Assembly (NCBI GenBank): GCA_036387915.1 | Contig: DASVSV010000182.1 | Span: 1 to 6,028 of the forward strand | Direction: 5' to 3' | DNA: 6,028 nt | From: QHVT01 sp036387915 | Lineage (GTDB): Bacteria; Acidobacteriota; Thermoanaerobaculia; Gp7-AA8 | Shown: piece by piece, positions 1-5,001 of the stretch | Position numbering within the stretch: position 1 is the stretch's first letter | Layout: every line of letters starts with the position of its first letter | Position numbers and translations under genes: made by a program | The notes under the pieces: generated by a model | Told to the model about the DNA's origin: nothing | The model's database searches: none | What the model saw: the letters and a program-made list of their open reading frames with translations, nothing else

Positions 1-184
1 TGATGCCGAGCTCGAAGAAGTTCTGGATGAGGTCCTTCGACATCGCGGCGTCGTGGTCCATCTGGTGGACGAGGGGGCGGATCTTCTCGACGGCGAAGTC
101 GCGGACGCTCTGCTGAAACATCTGCTCTTCTTCCGAGAGAAGCGTCAGCGGCGCCCCGGGAGTGGTCTCGATTGTGGTGGTCAT
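1..184 (-). CDS. Acyl-CoA dehydrogenase, N-terminal fragment (runs off left edge)
   Basis: Seen: 61 codons are readable from ATG at 184, beginning MTTTIETTPGAPLTLLSEEE and continuing with QMFQQSVRDFAVEKIRPLVH. A GGAGG Shine-Dalgarno lies at 196-192 on this strand, 7 nt before the ATG, which supports the start. Family knowledge: the pattern LSEEEQMFQQSVRDFAVEKIRPL...F.ELGI is the first helical part of the acyl-CoA dehydrogenase N-terminal domain. These are FAD flavoenzymes that form the alpha,beta double bond of acyl-CoA in beta-oxidation or amino-acid breakdown and pass electrons to ETF; they are usually about 380 residues long. Only about one sixth is here, so the FAD-binding and catalytic Glu regions are out of view and chain-length specificity cannot be judged. 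The gene is divergent from the tRNA-Leu and may share its promoter region. The family call is fairly sure; the substrate is unknown. Confidence 0.85.
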   Translation of the reverse strand, partial: MTTTIETTPGAPLTLLSEEEQMFQQSVRDFAVEKIRPLVHQMDHDAAMSKDLIQNFFELGI

Positions 185-220
185 TCTGCTGCCTCCGGAG
201 GGGGTTCTGGTGCGGCGCGA

Positions 221-248
221 ATGATACTCGATGTGAGAAGGTTATGAT
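221..248 (+). promoter_or_regulatory. Candidate promoter of tRNA-Leu, overlapping a divergent promoter
   Basis: Plus strand: -35-like ATGATA (221-226), 16-bp spacer, -10-like TATGAT (243-248, 5 of 6 to consensus). The start would be near 255, just ahead of the tRNA 5' end at 264. The same two boxes read on the minus strand give TATCAT (226-221) as a -10 and a weaker ATCATA as a -35, suited to the acyl-CoA dehydrogenase gene with a leader of about 30 nt. This is inference from motifs only. Confidence 0.45.
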
Positions 249-263
249 GGCCCGCTCACCCGC

Positions 264-352
264 GCCCGGATGGCGGAATTGGTAGACGCATGGGACTTAA
301 AATCCCCCGCTTCGTAAGGAGCGTGCCGGTTCGACTCCGGCTCCGGGCACCA
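264..352 (+). tRNA. tRNA-Leu (anticodon UAA)
   Basis: Complete class II tRNA. The acceptor stem GCCCGGA (264-270) pairs perfectly with TCCGGGC (342-348), followed by ACCA (349-352), so CCA is encoded. The anticodon loop CTTAAAA (296-302) carries TAA at 298-300, which reads UUA and, by wobble, UUG. The anticodon stem has one mismatch at its outer end (T291/C307). The long variable arm (308-323) is a 6-bp stem with one G-T pair closed by a GTAA tetraloop. The T arm is GCCGG (325-329), loop TTCGACT, CCGGC (337-341). The long variable arm, the TGGCGGAATTGGTAGAC D region and the anticodon agree on leucine. UUA is a rare codon in so GC-rich a genome, so this tRNA probably decodes few codons. Confidence 0.97.
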
Positions 353-359
353 GACGAAC

Positions 360-373
360 GTCAACTAGTTGAC
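360..373. promoter_or_regulatory. 14-bp perfect palindrome over the -35 box (operator-like)
   Basis: GTCAACTAGTTGAC reads identically on both strands and overlaps the -35-like TTGACC. A wider inverted repeat, ACGAACGT (354-361) and ACGTTCGT (384-391), brackets it and ends against the -10 box. Such dyads are typical for a dimeric regulator. Alternatively, GCACCAG (347-353, overlapping the tRNA 3' end) can pair with CTGGTGC (374-380), extending the palindrome into an RNA trailer hairpin. Confidence 0.35.
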
Positions 374-397
374 CTGGTGCACAACGTTCGTTACAGT
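369..397 (+). promoter_or_regulatory. Candidate promoter for the small zinc-ribbon gene
   Basis: TTGACC (369-374, 5 of 6 to the -35 consensus), a 17-bp spacer, and TACAGT (392-397, 4 of 6 to the -10 consensus). The predicted start is near 404, leaving a leader of about 105 nt before the ATG at 511. It lies directly after the tRNA, so the small gene probably has its own transcription start. A palindrome covers the -35 box (separate entry). Motif-based inference. Confidence 0.45.
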
Positions 398-471
398 GCC
401 GGTTAACGGAAACATCGCGGATCGGCGAAAAGCGCGTGAGGGACACGGCGATTTTCGCTTCGCGGCGATGC

Positions 472-490
472 AGCGTTGATTAACGCTTTT
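472..490 (+). terminator. Weak terminator-like or leader hairpin before the zinc-ribbon gene
   Basis: AGCGTT (472-477), loop GATT, AACGCT (482-487), with a T run at 487-490. The stem is 6 bp and the T run short, so it is a weak intrinsic terminator at best. It sits 8 nt ahead of the Shine-Dalgarno of the next gene. It could end tRNA transcripts or fold in the leader. A second leader hairpin pairs GCGAAAA (425-431) with TTTTCGC (452-458). Confidence 0.3.
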
Positions 491-510
491 CCGGGACGGG
501 AGGGGTTGCG

Positions 511-762
511 ATGGGACTCTGCCAGCATTGCGGCGCGTCGTTTCCGAAGACGCGCAAGACGCGCAAGTACTGCACGAACCGCTGTAAGACGAACGCCTGC
601 CTGGACAAGAAACCGCGGCTGCGCGCCGCCGACGTGGAAGCACTCCAGCACGTCCTCAGCGCCGAGTTCGCCTCGGTCGAAGCGATGAGGGAGAGGCTGC
701 GGGTGATCCTCGCGCCGGAGATGGCGCCGATTCACACGGTGGTCGTTCCGCGGATGGACTAG
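511..762 (+). CDS. Small zinc-ribbon-like protein of unknown function (83 aa)
   Basis: Not assigned to a named family. Seen: ATG at 511 is preceded by GGGAGGGG (498-505), and third codon positions are strongly G/C, which supports real coding. Residues 4-25 hold a C4-x2-C7-x13-C21-x3-C25 pattern (CQHCG ... KYCTNRC), with a further Cys at 30. This layout matches the small treble-clef or zinc-ribbon modules found in many short bacterial proteins, where paired cysteines hold one Zn2+. The stretch between the pairs is very basic (KTRKTRK), compatible with nucleic acid contact. Residues 38-67 look like one or two amphipathic helices (AADVEALQHVLSAEFASVEA, then MRERLRVIL), and the last 15 residues are probably extended. 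There is no signal peptide or membrane segment, so it is cytoplasmic. No operon partner follows; a palindromic repeat lies directly downstream. A DNA- or RNA-binding role is only a guess. Confidence 0.75.
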   Translation: MGLCQHCGASFPKTRKTRKYCTNRCKTNACLDKKPRLRAADVEALQHVLSAEFASVEAMRERLRVILAPEMAPIHTVVVPRMD

Positions 763-770
763 GTTCCTAC

Positions 771-877
771 TTTATCCCGCGCGCAGACGCGGGATCTCCG
801 GTGCACTCTGGACGCTCGCGTTCGTTGCATGCTGGTGCAGGGGGCACCAGAGATCCCGCGTCTCCGCGCGGGATAAA
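771..877. repeat. Palindromic repeat pair (BIME/REPIN-like), family A
   Basis: Two arms of 34 nt (771-804 and 844-877) are inverted copies with 32 of 34 positions matching, separated by a 39-nt spacer. Each arm is itself a hairpin: ATCCCGCG (774-781) with CGCGGGAT (788-795), and ATCCCGCG (853-860) with CGCGGGAT (867-874), each with a 6-nt loop. A pair of head-to-head REP hairpins is the standard layout of bacterial interspersed mosaic elements, which are moved by RAYT (TnpA-REP) transposases. None is encoded here. A competing small hairpin pairs CTGGTGC (832-838) with GCACCAG (844-850). As RNA, the whole element could also stop transcription of the zinc-ribbon gene that ends at 762. Confidence 0.75.
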
Positions 878-883
878 CTGCTG

Positions 884-917
884 AAAAACGAAAAGGGCGC
901 CGTTTGACGGGCGCCCT
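884..917 (-). terminator. Intrinsic terminator for minus-strand transcription
   Basis: On the minus strand, AGGGCGCC (917-910) pairs with GGCGCCCT (901-894), a perfect 8-bp GC-rich stem with an 8-nt loop. It is followed by TTTT, CG and TTTTT (894-884). This is a strong canonical terminator in this direction only; the plus side lacks a T run. No minus-strand gene ends here, so it implies a transcript arriving from the 918-1260 region. Confidence 0.7.
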
Positions 918-1247
918 CGGGGTGTTGGGTGTCACCTGTAGCGTTTCCGCTACGAAGCAACCCCCTTAGGTTTATTAGAACAATCCATGCTGAATTCGTT
1001 ACCTCCTCCCCATGAATTTCCGGCGGCCCCGCTACAAGCGTCACGTCACGTGCCGTAACCCACCTCGCCTCTGTTGCGGACCGGATCGACCGTTCCTACT
1101 CCCCTGTGGTGGAAGGGAGGAACGGGATCTTTGAGATCTGAGTTGTAAAGATCGTGCGGCCGATGGCCGCGTTACTTCGTACGGATACAGAACATCCAGA
1201 GCCTGCGTTTATTGCAGCCCCCGCGCGCCCTTTCCGTTTGATGCATG
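884..1247 (-). ncRNA. Candidate structured non-coding RNA (speculative)
   Basis: This stretch has no convincing protein gene on either strand, but it has a minus-strand promoter candidate (1281-1254) at one end and a strong minus-strand terminator at the other, giving a transcript of about 360 nt. Local hairpins within it: GCGGCC/GGCCGC (1156-1170); GATCT/AGATC (1126-1138); CCGTTCC/GGAACGG enclosing TCCC/GGGA (1090-1125); CGCT/AGCG (1030-1040); and, on the minus strand, GTAGCG closed by a GAAA tetraloop with CGCTAC (953-938). CGCTAC can instead pair with TGTAGCG upstream (1036-1030), a 7-bp alternative. The pattern fits a structured RNA, but I could not match it to a known riboswitch, 6S, tmRNA, SRP or RNase P RNA. 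It may equally be a decayed gene. Confidence 0.3.
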
Positions 1248-1253
1248 GTTAAT

Positions 1254-1281
1254 ATGATACGTTTTTTGTTTCTAATCGCAA
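1254..1281 (-). promoter_or_regulatory. Candidate minus-strand promoter for the non-coding transcript
   Basis: On the minus strand: TTGCGA (1281-1276, 4 of 6), a 16-nt A-rich spacer, and TATCAT (1259-1254, 5 of 6 to the -10 consensus). It is the most A/T-rich spot in the window. The predicted start is near 1247. Motif-based inference. Confidence 0.35.
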
Positions 1282-1291
1282 TCGAAAATTC

Positions 1292-1320
1292 GCACGCGAT
1301 TTCTACTTCAATCGGCGTGC
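1292..1320. repeat. Inverted repeat upstream of the cupredoxin promoter
   Basis: GCACGCGATT (1292-1301) pairs with AATC-G-GCGTGC (1310-1320): 10 bp with one bulged G and an 8-nt loop. There is no T run on the plus strand. It lies just before or over the -35 region of the cupredoxin operon, so it could be an operator or the end of an upstream transcript. Confidence 0.35.
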
Positions 1321-1325
1321 CGGAC

Positions 1326-1347
1326 GCACAAATCCGTGTGCTACACT
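1326..1347 (+). promoter_or_regulatory. Candidate extended -10 promoter of the cupredoxin-kinase operon, with a dyad
   Basis: TGCTACACT (1339-1347) is an extended -10 (TGn plus TACACT, 4 of 6); no good -35 is visible. The start would fall near 1354, leaving a leader of about 16 nt with GGAG (1359-1362) 7 nt before the ATG at 1370. A dyad GCACA-N6-TGTGC (1326-1341) abuts the -10, where a regulator could bind. Confidence 0.4.
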
Positions 1348-1369
1348 TTCCGCCCCCCGGAGCCAATCC

Positions 1370-2029
1370 ATGAAACGTATCCTCCTCATCGCGGGCACTT
1401 TCGCGCTCGCCGCCGAGCTCAGCGCGGCCACCGTCAACGGCAAGGTGATGTTCATGACCAAGCGCGGCCAGAACCCGGTCGTGAACGAGACTCTGGTGTG
1501 GCTCGACCCGGCGGGAAAAACCTACAAAAAGCCGGCCGCCGCCTTCACCATGACCACCCGCAGCAAGACCTTTCTCCCGCACGTGGTGGCCGTTCCGGCC
1601 GGCTCGACGATCAGCTTCCCCAACGAAGACCCGATCGCGCACAACCTCTTCTCTCTCACGCCCGGCAATACCTTCGACTTCGGGCTCTACCGTAAGGGCG
1701 CAGGCAAGACGCACAAGTTCGAGACTCCCGGCACGGTCAACGTCTACTGTAACGTGCACCCCGCCATGTCCGCCGTCGTCCACGTGATGAGCACGCCCTA
1801 CTACGGCTTCGCCGATCCGAACGGCAACTATTCGTTCGAGGTCCCGGCCGGCAGGTACCGCGTCACCGCCTGGAACGAGCAGGGCGGCACCGCCACCTCG
1901 GACCTCGAAGTCAAAGCCGACGGAACCGTGGCCGGCGCGACGCTGCTCACCATCGACGGCCGCAACTTCCGCCTCACTCAGCACAAGAACAAGCACGGAC
2001 AGACCTACCGCCCGCCGAAGGACTACTGA
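1370..2029 (+). CDS. Secreted cupredoxin (methylamine-utilisation-protein-like) with C-terminal carboxypeptidase-regulatory-like domain
   Basis: 219 aa. Seen: signal peptide MKRILLIAGTFALAAELSAA with a likely signal-peptidase I cut near residue 20; GGAG lies 7 nt before the ATG. Residues 22-140 are a plastocyanin/azurin-like domain ending in VYCNVHPAMSAVVHV. H91 (in DPIAHNLFS), C127, H130 and M133 form a type 1 blue-copper site, with the C-x2-H-x2-M spacing known from amicyanin. Residues 141-175 (YYGFADPNGNYSFEVPAGRY) match the transthyretin-like carboxypeptidase regulatory fold that often follows this cupredoxin type. Family knowledge: such proteins are annotated as plastocyanin-like or methylamine utilisation proteins and are thought to carry electrons or copper outside the cytoplasmic membrane. 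No methylamine genes are present, so that name should not be read literally. It is the first gene of a tight operon, ending 3 nt before the receptor kinase start. The copper site is intact; the electron partner is unknown. Confidence 0.9.
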   Translation: MKRILLIAGTFALAAELSAATVNGKVMFMTKRGQNPVVNETLVWLDPAGKTYKKPAAAFTMTTRSKTFLPHVVAVPAGSTISFPNEDPIAHNLFSLTPGNTFDFGLYRKGAGKTHKFETPGTVNVYCNVHPAMSAVVHVMSTPYYGFADPNGNYSFEVPAGRYRVTAWNEQGGTATSDLEVKADGTVAGATLLTIDGRNFRLTQHKNKHGQTYRPPKDY

Positions 2030-2032
2030 CGC

Positions 2033-4783
2033 ATGACGACCCAGGCCCTCGACGACAGCAAAGCCACGGTCTCCGCCGAGCTTCCCGCCCGGAAGGCCTA
2101 CGTCGTCGAGAAGCCCCGGGTCCCCCTCGTCCTCAAGCTGTTCGGCCTGACCGCGCTCCTGATCGCGATCGTCGTCGCGGTCGCGGTCGGCATCACCATC
2201 ACCCGCGCCAACGCCATCGCCAACGAGACCGTCACGAAGTCGATCAACGGCGCTGCCAAACTGTTCGACGAGTTCCAGAAGCAGCGGCTCGACGCGCTGG
2301 CCGGCGCGACGCAAGTCCTCGCCAGCGACATCAACTTCTACGCGTACATCCAGAACGCCCTCAAGCCCGAGGCCGCTCCCGATCCGGCTGCGCCGGTCGA
2401 TCCGACCGTCCCACCGGTCGCGCCGGCCGTCGATTACGCGAGCATCAACGACTCGCTCTCGGAGCAGCGAGCCCGTCTGCAGACCGACGTCATGCTGCTC
2501 CTCGACGACCAGGGGAACCTCGTGGCCCGGACCGATCAGCCGATGGTTGCCGCCGCCGCGGACGAAGACTTTTACGAGAGGTCGTCGCTCGTCCGGAAGA
2601 TCGTCGACGACGGCAGTCTCCCGGTAACCGCGGGGATTCTGCCGCTCGAGGGGAAGCTCTTCCACGTCGGGATCGCACCCGTCGCGGCTGGTGCACGCGG
2701 CGTCCGCATCGGCTACCTCATCAACGGTTACGCGATGGACGACAAGTTCGCGAACCGTATCGACGGCTCGACGAACGCGGGCGTGATCTTCGCCACCAAA
2801 GACAACAGCGTCCGCTCGACGAACGCGCCGAGCGTCATGCCGAAGGACGTCAAGCCGGGCACGACCTCCGAGGCCATGGTCGACCAGAGCCGCTACATCC
2901 TCACGTCACGCCCGCTGCTCTCCGGACGCGACGTCGTCGGCAACGCCATCTTCCTCCGCTCCCTCGACCGCGAGCTGGCGCCCTTCCGCGAGATCGAGCA
3001 GGCCATGCTCATCGGCGGCGGCGCCGCGCTCCTGCTCGCGCTGCTCTTCTCCTGGCTCATCGCCAAACGCGTCACGCGCCCCATCGAGCAACTGGCCGGC
3101 ATCGCCCAGGCCGTCACCGCCGGCGACTACGACCAGCACCCGAACGTCGATCGCAACGACGAGGTCGGCATCCTCGGCCGCTCGTTCGGCAAGATGATCA
3201 ACTCCCTGCGCGACAAGGCCGAGCTCGAGGAGCTCTACGCGCAGATGGCTGACAAATCGGACGAAGCGCCGGCCGCGGCAGTCCGCACCACCGAGGCGGC
3301 GAAGCTCGACGAGGGGACGGTGCTCGTCACCGATCTCCGCGGCCTCCCCGCCACGGTAGGCGAGGGCGACGCGGCCTCGGTGATCGGCATCGTCGAGCGG
3401 GCCATGCGCCTTCAGGCCAACGAAGTCGAGCGGCAGGACGGCGAGGTGCGCGAAGTGGCCGGCCATCGCCTGGTCTCCATCTTCCGCGGCGACCGCGGCA
3501 TCATCCACGCCATCCGCGCCTCGCGCGCGATCAACGAGGAGCTCGCGCTGCACATGGGCTCCGGCACGGCCATGTCGATCGGCGTCGGGATCGCCACCGG
3601 CGAGTTCGTCACCGGCTCTGTGACCCTCGAATCCGAGGATGGTCTGGCCATCGTCGGCAACGCCCCGCTGCTCGCGCTGCTCTTCGCGTGGCACGCGCCG
3701 AACGGTTTTGCCTACGTCTCCTACGAGTCCGCGCAGGCCGCGGGGAACGAAGTCCTCAGCGCCGCGACGCGCGAGGAAGTCCGCCTCAAATGGCTGCCGC
3801 AGCCGCTGCCCGTGGCGTCGCTCCCGCTGGTCAGCGTCACCACCGGCATGATGCCCTCCCTCGGCAGCGCGTCGATGGCCACGATGCGCATGGACGCTAC
3901 CGCCGCCGGGATCACCGCGCCGCCGACCGCGCAGGCCGATCTCTCCCTCGGCCATCTCTTCGCCGGCCGCTACAAAATCGAGAGCATCCTCGGACGCGGC
4001 GGCATGGGCGTGGTCTACAAGGCCACGGACGCGCAGCTCGACGAAACGGTGGCCATCAAGACGCTGCCCGGCGACGTGATGACGCGCTCGCCGGAAGACC
4101 TGGAGCGCTTCAAGCGCGAGATCCGCCTGGCGCGCAAGATCACGCATCGGAACGTGTTGCGCACGTACGACTACGGCGAGGCCGAGGGCGTGTACTTCAT
4201 CAGCATGGAGTTCGTGCGCGGGTACACGCTGAACGAGCTGATGGACGAGGCGCCGTCGCGGCAGATGCCGTCCCGCGCCACGATCGGCATCGCCAGACAG
4301 ATCTGCCGCGGGCTGCACGCCGCGCACGAGCAGGGGATCATCCACCGCGACATCAAGCCGCAGAACGTCCTCATCGACGCCAAGGGCGAGGTCAAGCTGA
4401 TGGACTTCGGCGTCGCGCGGATGGCCGAGGCGCCGGAGGCGATGACGCAGGCCGGGCTCATCATCGGCACGCCGCACTACATGAGCCCGGAGCAGGTGCA
4501 GGGCAAGCAGCTCGACGCGCGCACGGACGTCTACGCGATGGGCGTGCTGCTGTACGAGCTGCTGATCGGCAGGCGCCCGTTCGAGTCGTCGTCGCTGGTC
4601 GGCATCCTCACCGCGCACGTGGTGGAGAAGGCGCAGCCGCCGGTCGAGATCCGCGAAGAGATCGGCCGCGACCTGAACGCGATCGTGATGCGCTGCCTGG
4701 AGAAGGATCCGGCCGCGCGCTACGGCGACGCCGGCGCGCTGCTCACGGCGTTGGATGGGTTGAAGTTGCGGGCCGCGGCCTGA
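2033..4783 (+). CDS. Transmembrane receptor Ser/Thr kinase: Cache-like sensor - HAMP - degenerate class III cyclase - Hanks kinase
   Basis: 916 aa; GAAGGA (2017-2022) lies 10 nt before the ATG. Order seen: cytoplasmic start 1-30; TM1 about 31-57; extracytoplasmic sensor about 58-322, with the helix QRLDALAGATQVLASDI and a strand region LLLDDQGNLVARTD typical of double-Cache domains, interrupted by a Pro/Ala-rich insert (112-133); TM2 about 325-344; HAMP about 345-398 (RVTRPIEQLAGIAQ ... NDEVGILGRSF); class III cyclase-like domain about 426-600; linker; kinase about 647-905. The kinase looks active: Gly loop GRGGMGVV (654-661), VAIK K676, helix-C E696, HRDIKPQN (D773, N778), DFG D791, GTPHYMSPE (812-820), R896. 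T805 and T813 are candidate activation-loop phosphosites. The cyclase-like domain is probably dead: D434 is kept, but H478 replaces the second metal Asp, and L546 and L550 replace the Asn and Arg. It is predicted to sense a periplasmic signal and phosphorylate cytoplasmic proteins. Codon choice shifts in the kinase part. Confidence 0.9.
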   Translation: MTTQALDDSKATVSAELPARKAYVVEKPRVPLVLKLFGLTALLIAIVVAVAVGITITRANAIANETVTKSINGAAKLFDEFQKQRLDALAGATQVLASDINFYAYIQNALKPEAAPDPAAPVDPTVPPVAPAVDYASINDSLSEQRARLQTDVMLLLDDQGNLVARTDQPMVAAAADEDFYERSSLVRKIVDDGSLPVTAGILPLEGKLFHVGIAPVAAGARGVRIGYLINGYAMDDKFANRIDGSTNAGVIFATKDNSVRSTNAPSVMPKDVKPGTTSEAMVDQSRYILTSRPLLSGRDVVGNAIFLRSLDRELAPFREIEQAMLIGGGAALLLALLFSWLIAKRVTRPIEQLAGIAQAVTAGDYDQHPNVDRNDEVGILGRSFGKMINSLRDKAELEELYAQMADKSDEAPAAAVRTTEAAKLDEGTVLVTDLRGLPATVGEGDAASVIGIVERAMRLQANEVERQDGEVREVAGHRLVSIFRGDRGIIHAIRASRAINEELALHMGSGTAMSIGVGIATGEFVTGSVTLESEDGLAIVGNAPLLALLFAWHAPNGFAYVSYESAQAAGNEVLSAATREEVRLKWLPQPLPVASLPLVSVTTGMMPSLGSASMATMRMDATAAGITAPPTAQADLSLGHLFAGRYKIESILGRGGMGVVYKATDAQLDETVAIKTLPGDVMTRSPEDLERFKREIRLARKITHRNVLRTYDYGEAEGVYFISMEFVRGYTLNELMDEAPSRQMPSRATIGIARQICRGLHAAHEQGIIHRDIKPQNVLIDAKGEVKLMDFGVARMAEAPEAMTQAGLIIGTPHYMSPEQVQGKQLDARTDVYAMGVLLYELLIGRRPFESSSLVGILTAHVVEKAQPPVEIREEIGRDLNAIVMRCLEKDPAARYGDAGALLTALDGLKLRAAA

Positions 4784-4813
4784 CGCGCGGGCCGTTCCTC
4801 CCGTGCGCGGATT

Positions 4814-4977
4814 CCGCCCACCCCGTCCGAGGGGCGGGCTGAAGCCGCGCCCTACGTTTCCACGATTCTCGAGGAATGGGAGGGTTGCGCGCGATACCGC
4901 GCTGAACGAACCCGCACTTCGCGAGGGATGCCCAACGTAGGGCGCGGCTTCAGCCCGCCCCTCCCGTGGGTGGGCGG
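4814..4977. repeat. Palindromic repeat pair (BIME/REPIN-like), family B
   Basis: A perfect 30-bp inverted repeat (4829-4858 and 4934-4963) is extended outward, after a short mismatch, by CCGCCCACCC (4814-4823) and its complement (4968-4977). Each arm holds a REP-type hairpin around GGCTTCAGCC, with flanking GGGCG/CGCCC and one bulged base. The 75-nt spacer can also fold: GGGTT with AACCC, and GCGCG with CGCGC inside. Its sequence is unrelated to the repeat at 771-877. It fills the gap between the convergent kinase and amidohydrolase genes, where it may also end transcription from both sides. No transposase is encoded in the window. Confidence 0.8.
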
Positions 4978-5001
4978 GCGCAGCAAACCCGCGAAAAAGT
5001 C

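Noticed and set aside
330..352. tRNA-Leu 3' end as an integration (att) site
   Set aside because: No second copy of the tRNA 3' end and no integrase or phage gene in the window.
950..988. 12-codon minus-strand ORF (MDCSNKPKGVAS) after a GGAGGAGGT, as a leader peptide
   Set aside because: The gap from the Shine-Dalgarno to the ATG is long (12 nt), and no minus-strand gene follows the terminator for it to control.
772..1044. Minus-strand open frame of 90 codons in the intergenic region
   Set aside because: It would need a GTG start without a proper Shine-Dalgarno, and it reads through the terminator and the palindromic repeat. No domain was recognised.
884..1260. Known riboswitch (c-di-GMP-I, c-di-AMP ydaO, cobalamin) or 6S, tmRNA, SRP or RNase P RNA
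   Set aside because: The core conserved sequences I know for these are absent on both strands; only the GAAA tetraloop and a CCTAAG are suggestive.
1326..1341. CRP/FNR-type operator
   Set aside because: The half-sites are GCACA...TGTGC, the opposite order to the CRP consensus TGTGA-N6-TCACA.
1172..2665. Minus-strand open frame (497 codons) antisense to the cupredoxin and kinase start
   Set aside because: Low-complexity Val/Asp/Arg/Gly content, no recognisable domain, and it overlaps two well-supported plus-strand genes.
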